NCBI RefSeq assembly: GCF_000230695.2
Contig: NC_020541.1
Location: 2,914,001-2,978,000 of the forward strand
DNA length: 64,000 nt
From: Rhodanobacter denitrificans
GTDB taxonomy: Bacteria; Pseudomonadota; Gammaproteobacteria; Xanthomonadales; Rhodanobacteraceae
Direction: 5' to 3'
Part shown: piece by piece, positions 16,110-25,583 of the stretch
Layout of the letters: every line of letters begins with the position of its first letter
How positions within the stretch are numbered: position 1 is the first letter of the stretch
Program-made: the position numbers and the translations under genes
Notes under the pieces: generated by a model
Databases searched by the model: none
The model's input: only the letters and a program-made list of their open reading frames with translations
What the model was told of the DNA's origin: nothing

Positions 16110-16939
16110 ACCCGATCCTCACCGTCGCCGCCAAGGAATTCCGCGACGACTTCCGCAACCGCTGGACGGTCGCGCTGACCGTGCTGTTCGCGCTGCTGGC
16201 GCTGGGCATCGCCTGGTTCGGCAGCGCCGCCGCCGGCCGGGTCGGCTTCACCTCGTTCGACGCCACGCTGGCCAGCCTGACCACGCTGGGCGCGTTCGTG
16301 ATCCCGCTGATCGGCCTGCTGATCGCCTACGACACCATCGTCGGCGAGCGCGACGACGGCACCTTGCTGCTGATGCTCAGCTATCCGCTGGCACGCGGCC
16401 AGCTGGTGGCCGGCAAGTTCCTTGGCCACTGCGGCGCGTTGGCCGCAGCCACCCTGGCCGGCTTCGGCCTGGCGGTGGCGATCATGCAGTGGATGCAGCC
16501 GCCCACGCAGGCACTGCAGGCGTGGCTGCAGATCGGCCGCTTCATCGCGAGTGCCTCGCTGCTGGGCGCCTGCTTCGTCGGGCTGGCCTGCCTGATCAGC
16601 GTGCAGACCGCCGACAAGTCGCGCGCCGCCGGCCTGGCGTTGATCGGCTGGCTGGCCAGCGTGGTGCTGTTCGATCTCGCGCTGCTGGCGCTGCTGGTGA
16701 TCAGCGGCGGCAACCCGGTCGAGCGCGCGGTGTACCCGTACCTGCTGCTGCTCAACCCGGTCGACGTGTTCCGCCTGGTCAACCTCACCGCCTTGGGCGA
16801 CGGCGCCGGCAACGACCTGCTGACCGGCATGACCGCCCACCACACCTATTCGCCGCTGCTGCTGAGCCTGGTGCTGCTGGGCTGGGCGGCGGCGCCGTTT
16901 GCGTGGGCGATGCTTGCGTTCCGGCGCAAGGAAATCTGA
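16106..16939 (+). CDS. nosY: NosY, permease of the NosDFY complex
   Basis: A 277-residue ABC-2-type membrane protein with six predicted helices (about 20-40, 60-80, 108-130, 145-165, 180-205 and 250-270). The amphipathic N-terminus (ILTVAAKEFRDDFRNRW) is usual for this family and contacts the ATPase. The region IVGERDDGTLLLMLSYPL is the conserved cytoplasmic coupling segment. It forms the membrane channel with NosF and docks periplasmic NosD. Confidence 0.93.
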   Translation: MNPILTVAAKEFRDDFRNRWTVALTVLFALLALGIAWFGSAAAGRVGFTSFDATLASLTTLGAFVIPLIGLLIAYDTIVGERDDGTLLLMLSYPLARGQLVAGKFLGHCGALAAATLAGFGLAVAIMQWMQPPTQALQAWLQIGRFIASASLLGACFVGLACLISVQTADKSRAAGLALIGWLASVVLFDLALLALLVISGGNPVERAVYPYLLLLNPVDVFRLVNLTALGDGAGNDLLTGMTAHHTYSPLLLSLVLLGWAAAPFAWAMLAFRRKEI

Positions 16940-16951
16940 AGGAGCCCGCGC

Positions 16952-17611
16952 ATGCACCCGTTGCCGTTGACCGTCATCCGCCGAGCCGGCTTCATGCTCG
17001 CGCTGGTCCTGCTCGCCGGCTGCAGCGGCCGCCCGTCGCCCGCCAAGCCCGCGGTCGATACCCACGCGGACGACGCCTGCACCGTCTGCGGCATGTACCT
17101 GGACGGCTCGCCCGGCCCGCGTGCGGAAGCCTGGGTCAGTGGCCGCGCCAAGCCGCTGGTGTTCGATTCCACCCGCGACTTTTTCGCCTACGTGCTGCAA
17201 CCGGAGAACCAGTCCGCGCTGCAGGAACTGTACGTGCAGGACAGCGCACGCATCGACTGGCAGCAGCCCAGCCACGCCGCGGTCAGTTTCATCGACGCGC
17301 GCCGTGCCCACTACGTGGCCTGGCAGCCGCTGCCCGGCTCGATGGGACCGACCCTGGCGCCGTTCGCCAGTCACGCGGCGGCGGAAACCTTCGTGCGTGA
17401 ACATGGCGGCGCCGTACTCGCTTTCGACGAAGTCACGCCCGCGCTGGTGGCCACGCTGGACTACCGCTGCCCCGCCCAGGCCGCCGGCCGTCACGGCGCG
17501 CCGCAATGCCTGGCTCCGGCCGCGCCGTCCCTCGGCCTGTCGGCCCATCCGCAACCCGCGTTTCCGCCGGCGTCGCCACCGCCGCCGGCTCACCCACACC
17601 CACATCCGTAA
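16952..17611 (+). CDS. nosL: NosL, outer-membrane-anchored copper chaperone lipoprotein
   Basis: A 219-residue lipoprotein with lipobox LLAGC (Cys24) and the NosL copper motif CTVCGM (Cys43, Cys46, Met48), followed by the two-lobed NosL fold (FDSTRDFFAYV, AHYVAWQPLPGSMGPTLAPF). It hands Cu(I) to NosD and apo-NosZ. The last ~40 residues, after YRCPAQ, are a Pro/His-rich tail ending in HPHPHP that is not part of the NosL fold and might bind extra copper. AAGGAG lies 10 bases before the ATG, 12 bp after nosY. Confidence 0.93.
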   Translation: MHPLPLTVIRRAGFMLALVLLAGCSGRPSPAKPAVDTHADDACTVCGMYLDGSPGPRAEAWVSGRAKPLVFDSTRDFFAYVLQPENQSALQELYVQDSARIDWQQPSHAAVSFIDARRAHYVAWQPLPGSMGPTLAPFASHAAAETFVREHGGAVLAFDEVTPALVATLDYRCPAQAAGRHGAPQCLAPAAPSLGLSAHPQPAFPPASPPPPAHPHPHP

Positions 17612-17625
17612 CGGGAATCCGGAAC

Positions 17626-17826
17626 ATGCTCGGACTGAACAGTTTTTCGCACTGGATCGTGCTGCTCGTACTGGTACTGCTGGTGTTCGGCACCGGCAAG
17701 CTGCGCCATGCCGGCCGCGACCTCGGCAGTGCCATCGCCGATTTCCGCAAGGGGCTCAAGGGCGGCCCACCGGGCGACACGTTGCCAGCGGCACGGTCGG
17801 ATGCCGGCGACGAGCCGAGGCCCTGA
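17626..17826 (+). CDS. tatE: TatA/E-family protein translocase subunit at the end of the nos operon
   Basis: A 66-residue protein with one N-terminal membrane helix (HWIVLLVLVLLVFG), the TatA hinge FGTGKL and an amphipathic helix LRHAGRDLGSAIADFRKGLKG. TatA-type proteins form the Tat pore; a dedicated copy beside nosZ also ends the nos cluster of Pseudomonas stutzeri (tatE). Here it likely supports export of folded NosZ and NosX. It starts 14 bp after nosL and is the last gene in this direction before convergent dapE. Confidence 0.9.
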   Translation: MLGLNSFSHWIVLLVLVLLVFGTGKLRHAGRDLGSAIADFRKGLKGGPPGDTLPAARSDAGDEPRP

Positions 17827-17863
17827 TGCGCTGACCCTTCCTGCGCGAAGCCCGACACAGGGG

Positions 17864-19012
17864 CTAGCCGGATCGGGTCCCGGTCAGTAGCCGCTCGCAC
17901 ACGGCACGGTACAGCCGCGGCAGCAGTTCCAGCTCATCCAGCGCCACGCACTCGTCCACCTTGTGGATGCTGGCGTTGACCGGGCCAAGCTCCACCACCT
18001 CGGCGCCGAGCGGCGCGATGAAGCGGCCATCCGAGGTGCCGCCGCCGGTGCTTTGCTCGGGATCGATGCCGCACAGCTCGCGGCATACCGCCACCACGAC
18101 TTCGCGCAGCACGCCGCCGGGCGGAGTGAGGAACGGTTCGCCGGACAGGTTCCAGTCCAGCGCGAAGTCCACGCCGTGCCGCTGCAGGATCGCCTCGGTG
18201 CGCGCGCGCAGGTCGTCGGCGCGGCTGGCGGTGCCGTAGCGGAAGTTGATCAGCGCGGTGAGTTCGCCGGGAATCACGTTGTTCGCGCCGGTGCCGGCGT
18301 TGAGGTTGGAGACCTGGAACGAAGTGGGCGGGAAGTCGGCGTTGCCTTCGTCCCAGCGCGTGGCCGCGAGTTCGGCCAGCGCGGGGGCGAACGCGTGGAT
18401 CGGATTCGACGCCTTCTCCGGATAGGCCACGTGCCCCTGCACGCCGCGCACGACGAGCGTGCCGGAGAGCGAGCCGCGGCGTCCCACGCGGATCAGGTCG
18501 CCCAGTGTTTCCTTCGCCGACGGCTCGCCCACCACGCACCAGTCGATGCGCTCGCCGGTGGCGCGGAAGCGTTCGGCCACCTTGCGCACGCCGTCGAGGT
18601 TGGTCGGACCTTCCTCGTCGCTGGTCAGCAGCAGGCCGACCCGGCCGCGATGGTCGGGATGCGCCGCCGCGAACTGCTCCAGCGCCACCACCATCGCCGC
18701 CACCGAGCCCTTCATGTCGGCGGTGCCGCGGCCGTATAGACGGCCATCACGCACGGTCGGCTCGAACGGCGGACTCTGCCACGCCGCTTCCGGGCCGCTG
18801 GGTACCACGTCGGTATGACCGAGGAAGATCAGCGTGGGACTGCTCGCGCCGTGGGTGGCCCACAAGTTGTCTACCTCGCCGTGGCGCAGGTATTCGATGG
18901 CAAAGCCGGCACGCGCCAGCCGCCCACCGACCAGCGGCAGGCAGCCGGCGTCCTCCGGCGTCACCGAACGGCGGCGGATCAGGTCACGGGCGAGTTCGAG
19001 CACGTCGGACAT
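17864..19012 (-). CDS. dapE: Succinyl-diaminopimelate desuccinylase
   Basis: A 382-residue M20 metallopeptidase of the lysine/meso-diaminopimelate pathway; it hydrolyses N-succinyl-LL-DAP. Motifs in order: GHTDVVPSG (first metal His and active-site Asp), GRGTADMKG (bridging Asp), TSDEEGPT (catalytic Glu and metal Glu), [15 protein letters not shown] (dimer-domain His), and [11 protein letters not shown] followed by NASIHKVDE (last metal His). Start CAT at 19010-19012 gives the usual length of about 375-380 residues. It is in a minus-strand group with dapD, with two genes between, an arrangement seen in gammaproteobacteria. Confidence 0.97.
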   Translation of the reverse strand: MSDVLELARDLIRRRSVTPEDAGCLPLVGGRLARAGFAIEYLRHGEVDNLWATHGASSPTLIFLGHTDVVPSGPEAAWQSPPFEPTVRDGRLYGRGTADMKGSVAAMVVALEQFAAAHPDHRGRVGLLLTSDEEGPTNLDGVRKVAERFRATGERIDWCVVGEPSAKETLGDLIRVGRRGSLSGTLVVRGVQGHVAYPEKASNPIHAFAPALAELAATRWDEGNADFPPTSFQVSNLNAGTGANNVIPGELTALINFRYGTASRADDLRARTEAILQRHGVDFALDWNLSGEPFLTPPGGVLREVVVAVCRELCGIDPEQSTGGGTSDGRFIAPLGAEVVELGPVNASIHKVDECVALDELELLPRLYRAVCERLLTGTRSG

Positions 19013-19082
19013 GGGATTCACGGAACGGGCGGCAGGCGGCAGGCGCCGGCGCAGCATAGCAAGCGCGGCGGAACGTGCGCCC

Positions 19083-19580
19083 TCAATCGTCGCACTCCCC
19101 ATCGTGCTGGCCCAGGAAGAGCAGCGCGGCCAGCAGCACCACCACGAAGCGGAACGCACTGGCCAGGCCGTTCCATTGCGTGGACATCCACATGCCGAAC
19201 CATTCGCCGCCGATCGCCATGAAGCCGCCCAGCCACAGCAGCACGCCGAGCGTGAGTCCGGCTACGGCGGGCCGCATGGCACGCCGGAACGTCGCCGCGG
19301 GCGTGCGGCGCGTGTGCCACAGGCGCCAGGCGCCAGCGCCGCACAACGCGGCGGCCAGCGTTTCGGCGGCAATGATCAGCACGTAGGCGGCGTGCTGCAG
19401 CAGCGGCGCGTGGATCGCGCGGTAGTGGATGGCGGCGTCGGGGAAGATCGAATCCATCGCCAGCACGTGCTGCACGAAGGCGAGGTTGCTGCCGTAGTCG
19501 GTAAGGTTGCCGAACGCGACCAGCCCCAGCCACAGCGCGATCGTCGCCACCAGCGCGATCTTCGAGAGGCGCAGCGTCAT
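19083..19580 (-). CDS. DUF2165-like small integral membrane protein
   Basis: A 165-residue protein with four hydrophobic segments (about 8-25, 65-85, 105-125 and 140-155) and the recognisable DUF2165 elements [24 protein letters not shown] and [10 protein letters not shown]. The function of this family is not known. It sits between the ArsC-like gene and dapE on the same strand, 1 bp from the former, so it is probably expressed with the dap genes. Confidence 0.8.
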   Translation of the reverse strand: MTLRLSKIALVATIALWLGLVAFGNLTDYGSNLAFVQHVLAMDSIFPDAAIHYRAIHAPLLQHAAYVLIIAAETLAAALCGAGAWRLWHTRRTPAATFRRAMRPAVAGLTLGVLLWLGGFMAIGGEWFGMWMSTQWNGLASAFRFVVVLLAALLFLGQHDGECDD

Positions 19581-19581
19581 G

Positions 19582-19934
19582 TCAACGCCCGAACAGCTTC
19601 TTGAAGCCGTTGTCGCTGAAGCCCACGCTTACCGTGCCGTCCGGCAGCAGCACCACCGGACGGCGGATCAGCGCGGGATATTCCTTCAGCAGCAAGGTCC
19701 ACTCCGGGTCGCTGCCGGGGTTCTTGCGTTGCGGCAGCAGGTTGCGCCAGGTGGTGGAGGACCTGTTGACCAGCTGCTCCCAGCCGCCGAGCTGCGCCGC
19801 CCAGTGTTTCAGCGTCGCCGCCGGCACCGGGGTGGCGCGGTAGTCGACGAAATCGTGCGCCACGTCGAAGCGGGCCAGCCAGTTGCGCGCCTTGCGGCAG
19901 GTGTCGCAGGTCGGCAATCCGTACAGGGAGGGTT

Positions 19935-19938
<4 letters not shown>
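19582..19938 (-). CDS. ArsC/Spx-family (YffB-like) thioredoxin-fold protein
   Basis: A 118-residue protein of the arsenate-reductase-like family: [16 protein letters not shown] with a CxxC pair near residue 10, [10 protein letters not shown], and the [19 protein letters not shown] segment. YffB-type members are commonly linked to dapD/dapE; their role is unclear, possibly glutathione-dependent thiol chemistry, and a true arsenate reductase function is unlikely. Its ATG overlaps the dapD stop by 4 bp. Confidence 0.88.
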
Positions 19939-20762
<824 letters not shown>

Positions 20763-20996
20763 GGGACTCGTTCGCTTGGGGCCGGGACGGCGGCCACGGC
20801 AGGGTTCGGCCATCCGCGATGGCGGGTGCGCCATTCTTCCACAGCCGGCCCGCACGCCGCGAATCGGAGCCCGGCCAGGCGGGGGCGCAAGATTCCATTT
20901 TCACCGTGCCAAGACGAGAGCCGTGCCCATCATGCGCCAAGGCCCGCGACCGCCCCGCGGCGCCCCTCCGCCAACCCGCCCCGGGGGGATCACGAC

Positions 20997-21275
20997 ATGC
21001 GCGAACAGATCAACGAGGGTTCCATGGTTTTCATCGCCGACGGCAGCGAAGGCATCGGCTCCGTCCGCGAGATCCGGCACGGGCTGCCCGAGCTGCTCGT
21101 CTACATCGAGAACGCCGGTGATTTCGTGGTGCCGATGTCGGCCGTCAAGGCGATCCACTCCGGCAAGATCGTTCTGGACTTCGACCACCTGGACCTGCGC
21201 CTGCGCAACGCCATCCGCCATGCGCGCGATTCGGAGGACCCGAACTACATCTCACCTTCGTCGGAGGATGAATAG
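20997..21275 (+). CDS. Small acidic protein of unknown function (DUF2171-like)
   Basis: A 92-residue protein beginning MREQINEGSMVFIADGSEGIGSV and containing a short beta-rich block (LLVYIENAGDFVVPMSAVKAIH) that resembles the PRC-barrel/DUF2171 style. The C-terminus (SEDPNYISPSSEDE) is acidic. GGGGGAT at 20984-20990 is a strong ribosome-binding site 6 bases before the ATG. No function can be assigned. Confidence 0.7.
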   Translation: MREQINEGSMVFIADGSEGIGSVREIRHGLPELLVYIENAGDFVVPMSAVKAIHSGKIVLDFDHLDLRLRNAIRHARDSEDPNYISPSSEDE

Positions 21276-21361
21276 GGAATGTACCCGTCGGCCCGTCGCC
21301 GGCGGCAAGCGCGGGTTTGCCGATACGATGGGGCTTTCCGTGGAAGGGTCGCTCGCGCCGC

Positions 21362-21685
21362 ATGACCGACAAAGACGAGGACGGGCTCAACCGGCAACTC
21401 GACCGTTTCGAGCGGGAACTGCCGCCAGGCATCGGCCGCAGCCTGCGCTGGTTGCGCGAACCGTCGGCGCGCTGGGTACGCCTTCCAGTGGGGTTGCTGC
21501 TCATCGGCGGCGGCATCTTCAGCATCCTGCCGGTCCTGGGCCTGTGGATGCTGCCGCTCGGCCTGCTGCTGCTGACGCAGGATCTGCCCTTCCTGCGCCG
21601 CCCGATGCGACGCGCGCTGCTGTGGGCGGAACGGCGCTGGGTACGGTGGAAGCAGTCCCGCCGCCCGCCGCAAGGCAGGGACTGA
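21362..21685 (+). CDS. Small membrane protein of unknown function
   Basis: A 107-residue protein. The N-terminal third is charged (DRFERELPPG), then two hydrophobic stretches (WVRLPVGLLLIGGGIFSILP and LWMLPLGLLLLTQDLPFL) separated by a short turn form a helical hairpin, and the C-terminus is Arg/Trp-rich (RRALLWAERRWVRWKQSRR). The ATG at 21362 is used; an upstream in-frame TTG at 21317 is less likely. It probably sits in the inner membrane with a basic cytoplasmic tail; no family is recognised. Confidence 0.65.
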   Translation: MTDKDEDGLNRQLDRFERELPPGIGRSLRWLREPSARWVRLPVGLLLIGGGIFSILPVLGLWMLPLGLLLLTQDLPFLRRPMRRALLWAERRWVRWKQSRRPPQGRD

Positions 21686-21742
21686 AACCCGTTTCCCGAT
21701 GGGTATATGGTTCGTTTGCGTGTTGGTTGCGTGCCAAAAAGC

Positions 21743-21769
21743 AAAAAGGCCACCCGGTAAAGATGGCCT
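21743..21769 (-). terminator. Rho-independent terminator after tRNA-Val
   Basis: On the minus strand the stem AGGCCA...TGGCCT closes an 11-base loop and is followed by TTTTT. It lies just downstream of the tRNA gene. Confidence 0.75.
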
Positions 21770-21784
21770 AAGTGCTTGATATAT

Positions 21785-21859
21785 TGGTGGGCGGTACAAG
21801 GATCGAACTTGTGACCCCTACCATGTCAAGGTAGTGCTCTACCGCTGAGCTAACCGCCC
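21785..21859 (-). tRNA. tRNA-Val (anticodon GAC)
   Basis: A 75-nt cloverleaf folds completely: acceptor stem GGGCGGT/ACCGCCC, D-arm GCTC...GAGC, anticodon stem CTACC/GGTAG with loop TTGACAT (anticodon GAC), and T-arm ACAAG/CTTGT around TTCGATC. A is the discriminator and CCA is encoded. GAC reads GUC/GUU valine codons. It lies between the convergent small membrane gene and uvrB. Confidence 0.96.
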
Positions 21860-21891
21860 GTATCGCGCTTGACCAGCCACGCGAGCCGCGC

Positions 21892-21920
21892 AGTATACGG
21901 CAGCCGCCGGTGCTCGACAA
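21892..21920 (-). promoter_or_regulatory. Promoter of tRNA-Val
   Basis: On the minus strand TTGTCG (21915-21920) and TATACT (21892-21897) are separated by exactly 17 bases and end 32 bases before the tRNA 5' end: a good sigma-70 promoter match (4 of 6 and 5 of 6). Confidence 0.6.
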
Positions 21921-21947
21921 TATCCCGCCGGCCATGCCGCTGCCGGC

Positions 21948-23972
21948 TCAGCGCAAGGCCTGCTCGCGCAACTGGTGGATCTGGTCGCGCAGGCGAGCCG
22001 CATCCTCGAACTCGAGGTTCTGCGCGTGCTTGTACATCTGCGCCTCCAGCTTCTTCAGCAGGCCTGCCGCCTGCGGCGCGCTGAGTCCCGCGTAATCGGC
22101 CGCCTGTTCGGCCACGGCAGCGCGCCCGCGCGCGGATGACTTGCCGCCGCGGCGATTGCCGACCTCGCTGCGCGCGCCTTCCATGATGTCGGCGATGCGC
22201 CGCACGATGGTGGTCGGGGTGATGCCCTGCTGCAGATTCCACGCCACCTGTTTCTCGCGGCGGCGGGCGGTCTCGCCCATCGCCGCCTGCATCGAGCGGG
22301 TGACGTTGTCGGCGTACAGGATCGCCTTGCCGCGCACGTTGCGGGCAGCGCGGCCGATGGTCTGGATCAGCGAACCGGTGGAACGCAGGAAGCCTTCCTT
22401 GTCGGCGTCGAGCACCGCCACCAGCGACACCTCGGGCATGTCCAGCCCCTCGCGCAGCAGATTGATGCCGACCAGCACGTCGAATTCGCCCAGACGCAGG
22501 TCGCGGATGATCTCGCTGCGCTCGACCGTCTCGATGTCCGAATGCAGGTAACGCACCTTCACGTCGTGCTCGGCCAGATATTCGGTGAGATTCTCGGCCA
22601 TGCGCTTGGTCAGCGTGGTGACCAGCACGCGGTCACCGATCGCCACGCGCTTGTGCACTTCGCTGAGCAGGTCGTCGACCTGGGTGCGCACCGGACGCAC
22701 CTCGACTTCCGGGTCGACCAGGCCGGTCGGGCGCACCACCAGCTCGGTCACCGCGTCGCCGGATTTGTGCAGCTCGTAATCGCGCGGCGTAGCGGAGACG
22801 TAGATCGCGCGCGGCACGCGTGCCTCCCATTCCTCGAAGCGCAGCGGCCGGTTGTCCATCGCCGACGGCAGGCGGAAACCGAACTCCACCAGGGTTTCCT
22901 TGCGCGAGCGGTCGCCCTTGTACATCGCGCCCAGCTGCGGCACGGTGACGTGCGACTCGTCGACCACCAGCAGCCCGTCGGCCGGCAGGTAGTCGAACAG
23001 CGTGGGTGGCGGCTCGCCCGGCGCGCGCCGGGTCAGGTGGCGCGAGTAGTTTTCGATGCCCTGGCAGTAGCCCACCTCGGCCATCATCTCCAGGTCGAAG
23101 CGGGTGCGCTGTTCCAGCCGCTGTGCCTCGACCAGCTTGTTTTCGCGATACAGATATTCCAGCCGCTCCTTCAGCTCGACCTTGATCGTCTCGATCGCGT
23201 TCAGCACGCTCTCGCGCGTCGAGGCGTAATGCGTGCGCGGATAGACCGTGTAGCGCGGTATCTTGCGGATCGTCTCGCCGGTGAGCGGGTCGAACAGCGC
23301 CATGTCCTCCACTTCGCCGTCGAACAGTTCGATGCGCAGCGCCTCGGTTTCCGATTCGGCCGGGAACACATCGATGATCTCGCCGCGTACGCGGTAGGTA
23401 CCACGGCGCAATTCCATCTCGTTGCGGGTGTACTGCAGCTCGGTCAGCTGGTGGATCAGCTTGCGCTGGTCGATCCGCTCGCCCTTGGCCAGGATCAGCC
23501 GCAGGCTCAGGTAGTCCTCCGGATTGCCCAGGCCATAGATCGCCGACACCGTGGCCACGATGATCGAATCCCGCCGCGATAGCAGCGCCTTGGTCGCCGA
23601 CAGCCGCATCTGCTCGATGTGCTCGTTGATCGAGGCATCCTTCTCGATGAAGGTGTCCGACGCCACCACGTAGGCTTCCGGCTGGTAGTAGTCGTAGTAG
23701 CTGACGAAGTACTCCACCGCGTTGTGCGGGAAAAACTCGCGGAACTCGCCGTACAGCTGCGCGGCCAGCGTCTTGTTCGGCGCCATCACGATGGTCGGGC
23801 ACTGCACCCGCTCGATCACGTTGGCGATGGTGTAGGTCTTGCCCGAACCGGTGACGCCCAGCAGGGTCTGCGCGGCCAGGCCGGCCTCGAAACCTTCGGT
23901 GAGGCGGGCGATCGCCTGCGGCTGGTCGCCGGAAGGCTGGTAGGGGGCGACGAGTTCGAAGCGGTCGGTCAT
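21948..23972 (-). CDS. uvrB: Excinuclease ABC subunit B
   Basis: A 674-residue UvrB, the damage-verifying helicase of nucleotide excision repair. Visible elements are Walker A GVTGSGKT (39-46), the beta-hairpin region [15 protein letters not shown], the helicase motifs [10 protein letters not shown] and [60 protein letters not shown], and the C-terminal UVR domain ([24 protein letters not shown]) that meets UvrC. Length and motif spacing are normal. It has a hairpin about 40 bases upstream. Confidence 0.98.
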   Translation of the reverse strand: MTDRFELVAPYQPSGDQPQAIARLTEGFEAGLAAQTLLGVTGSGKTYTIANVIERVQCPTIVMAPNKTLAAQLYGEFREFFPHNAVEYFVSYYDYYQPEAYVVASDTFIEKDASINEHIEQMRLSATKALLSRRDSIIVATVSAIYGLGNPEDYLSLRLILAKGERIDQRKLIHQLTELQYTRNEMELRRGTYRVRGEIIDVFPAESETEALRIELFDGEVEDMALFDPLTGETIRKIPRYTVYPRTHYASTRESVLNAIETIKVELKERLEYLYRENKLVEAQRLEQRTRFDLEMMAEVGYCQGIENYSRHLTRRAPGEPPPTLFDYLPADGLLVVDESHVTVPQLGAMYKGDRSRKETLVEFGFRLPSAMDNRPLRFEEWEARVPRAIYVSATPRDYELHKSGDAVTELVVRPTGLVDPEVEVRPVRTQVDDLLSEVHKRVAIGDRVLVTTLTKRMAENLTEYLAEHDVKVRYLHSDIETVERSEIIRDLRLGEFDVLVGINLLREGLDMPEVSLVAVLDADKEGFLRSTGSLIQTIGRAARNVRGKAILYADNVTRSMQAAMGETARRREKQVAWNLQQGITPTTIVRRIADIMEGARSEVGNRRGGKSSARGRAAVAEQAADYAGLSAPQAAGLLKKLEAQMYKHAQNLEFEDAARLRDQIHQLREQALR

Positions 23973-24012
23973 CGGCTACAGATGTGGGTGGGATGGCGCA
24001 TTTTAAATCGCC

Positions 24013-24037
24013 CCTGCTGACAGCACGCGTCAGCAGG
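24013..24037. repeat. Inverted repeat in the uvrB leader
   Basis: CCTGCTGAC (24013-24021) and GTCAGCAGG (24029-24037) form a perfect 9-bp stem around a 7-base loop, 40 bases upstream of the uvrB start. It does not match the LexA box (CTGT-N8-ACAG), so it is noted only as a possible operator or leader hairpin. Confidence 0.4.
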
Positions 24038-24125
24038 CACCGACACCCGGATGGCGGGCGGACGGCTGCCCGGACGAAGGCCGCGCCCTAGCATGCCTCT
24101 CCGGGACCATGCAGGAGGCGATGCC

Positions 24126-24686
24126 GTGTCGATGTCAAGGAATCCCAGGCCGCTGCGCCGGCAACGCGGAGTGACCCTGATCGAGCAGATCATGGTGCTG
24201 GCCATCATCGCGGTGCTCATCGGCATCGCCGCGCCGCCCTTGCGGCAACTGCTGAGCCGCAACACGCTGCGGGTCGCCCAGACCGATTTCATCGCCGTCC
24301 TGCGGCACGCCCGCGAGACGGCAGTGATGAGCGGCAAACGCACGCTGCTGTGTCCCACCCGGGACGGCAGCCGCTGCAGCGATACCACCAGCTGGGAGAG
24401 TGGCTGGCTGCTCGGTCGTGACGGCGACGGCGACGACCAGCCCGACGGCAGCCCCTTGCGCGTCGGCAGCGGCTACGGGGGCAAGCTGCTCATTCGCAGC
24501 AGCAGCGGCCGGCATGTCGTGCGCTTCCGCCCCGACGGCAGCGCCAGCGGCAGCAATATCACCCTGCTGTTCTGCCAGCCGTCCCGCGCAGCCGACGCCC
24601 TGGCCGTGGCGGTTTCCAACGCCGGTCGTATCCGCGGCGCGCCCGCCAATACCGCCCAGGTCGCCAGCTGTGCCCAGCTGAACTGA
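24126..24686 (+). CDS. GspH/FimT-family pseudopilin
   Basis: A 186-residue prepilin-like protein. The leader ends RRQRG, cleaved before VTLIEQIMVLAIIAVLIGIAAPPLRQLL, with the conserved Glu at +5; the first mature residue is Val, not the usual Phe. The C-terminal globular part has a cysteine pair (CPTRDGSRC) and another (LLFCQP...VASCAQ). FimT/GspH proteins are minor pilins of type IV pili or type II secretion, and FimT binds DNA in natural transformation of Legionella and Xanthomonads. Start GTG 24126 fits the GGAGG at 24114-24118; ATG 24132 is in frame but further away. It is not beside other pilus genes. Confidence 0.8.
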   Translation: MSMSRNPRPLRRQRGVTLIEQIMVLAIIAVLIGIAAPPLRQLLSRNTLRVAQTDFIAVLRHARETAVMSGKRTLLCPTRDGSRCSDTTSWESGWLLGRDGDGDDQPDGSPLRVGSGYGGKLLIRSSSGRHVVRFRPDGSASGSNITLLFCQPSRAADALAVAVSNAGRIRGAPANTAQVASCAQLN

Positions 24687-24725
24687 GCCATGGCGGCGCC
24701 ATCCGCATGACGGCATGGCATTCCC

Positions 24726-24739
24726 TTGACTCCGATCAA
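24726..24739. promoter_or_regulatory. FNR/ANR-type binding site upstream of the SDR-USP-ATPase group
   Basis: TTGACTCCGATCAA matches TTGAT-N4-ATCAA at 9 of 10 defined bases. 22 bases further on (24762-24767) is CATGCT, in the same relative position as the CATGAT element after the nos box. The centre would be at -41.5 of a transcript starting near 24774, leaving a leader of about 23 bases before the ATG at 24797. Confidence 0.6.
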
Positions 24740-24796
24740 CACCCGGGCGCGCCGCTGCGCACATGCTGTGCTCCGACTCCCCGAGCAGGCATGCCC

Positions 24797-25558
24797 ATGG
24801 ACAGACTGAGCGGCAAGGTGGCGCTGGTGACCGGCGCAGCCATGGGCATCGGTGCGGCCTGCGTGCGCCGCCTGCTGGAAGCGGGCGCGCGAGTGGCCCT
24901 GGTCGACCTGCACGACGGGCCGGGGCAACAGCTGGCGGCGGAGTTCGGCGACGCCGCACGCTACTTCCATGCCGACGTCTCGGTGGAAGCCGAGGTAGCC
25001 GCGGCGGTCGCCGCCACCGTAGCCGCGTTTGGACGGCTGGACGTCCTGGTCAACAACGCGGGCATCGCCGGCGCGAACAAGCCCACCCACGAGCTCAGCG
25101 AGGCCGAATGGGACCGGGTACAGGCGATCAACGTGAAGGGCGTATTCTTCTGCACCAAGCACGCGATCGCGCCGTTGCGCGCAGCCGGCGGCGGCAGCAT
25201 CGTCAACCTGTCGTCGATCTACGGCCTGGTTGGCGCGGCCGACTCGCCGCCCTACCATGCGTCCAAGGGTGCGGTGCGGCTGATGAGCAAGACCGACGCG
25301 ATGCTGTACGCCGCCGATCGCATACGGGTCAATTCGATCCACCCCGGCTTCATCTGGACGCCGATGGTGGAGCAGCACATCGCCTCGATGGGCGGCGACC
25401 CCGCACAGCATCGGCGCGAAACCGGCGCACTGCATCCGCTGGGCCACATGGGTGAGCCGGACGACATCGCCTGGGGCGTGGTCTACCTGGCTTCCGACGA
25501 ATCGAAATTCGTGACCGGCAGCGAGCTGGTCATCGATGGCGGGTATACCTGCCGCTGA
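24797..25558 (+). CDS. SDR-family oxidoreductase (glucose-dehydrogenase-like)
   Basis: A 253-residue short-chain dehydrogenase with TGAAMGIG, DVSVE, NNAGIAG, the catalytic Ser in VNLSSIYG, the YHASKGAV Tyr/Lys pair, and the C-terminal IDGGYTCR. ATG 24797 fits the purine-rich GAGCAGG eight bases upstream; the ATG at 24791 is too close to that site. The acidic residue after the second strand (ALVDLHDG) suggests NAD(H). It is the first gene after an FNR-type box and lies 25 bp before a universal stress protein, so an anaerobic role is plausible; the substrate is unknown. Confidence 0.85.
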   Translation: MDRLSGKVALVTGAAMGIGAACVRRLLEAGARVALVDLHDGPGQQLAAEFGDAARYFHADVSVEAEVAAAVAATVAAFGRLDVLVNNAGIAGANKPTHELSEAEWDRVQAINVKGVFFCTKHAIAPLRAAGGGSIVNLSSIYGLVGAADSPPYHASKGAVRLMSKTDAMLYAADRIRVNSIHPGFIWTPMVEQHIASMGGDPAQHRRETGALHPLGHMGEPDDIAWGVVYLASDESKFVTGSELVIDGGYTCR

Positions 25559-25583
25559 TCTTCCCGAGCAAGAGGAGTTCACC

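Noticed and set aside
21785..21859. tRNA-Val as an attachment site for an integrated element
   Set aside because: No integrase gene or duplicated tRNA end is visible nearby, and the only prophage in the window inserts by transposition over 20 kb away.
24013..24037. LexA/SOS box upstream of uvrB
   Set aside because: The palindrome has CTGAC arms and a 7-base loop and does not match CTGT-N8-ACAG.
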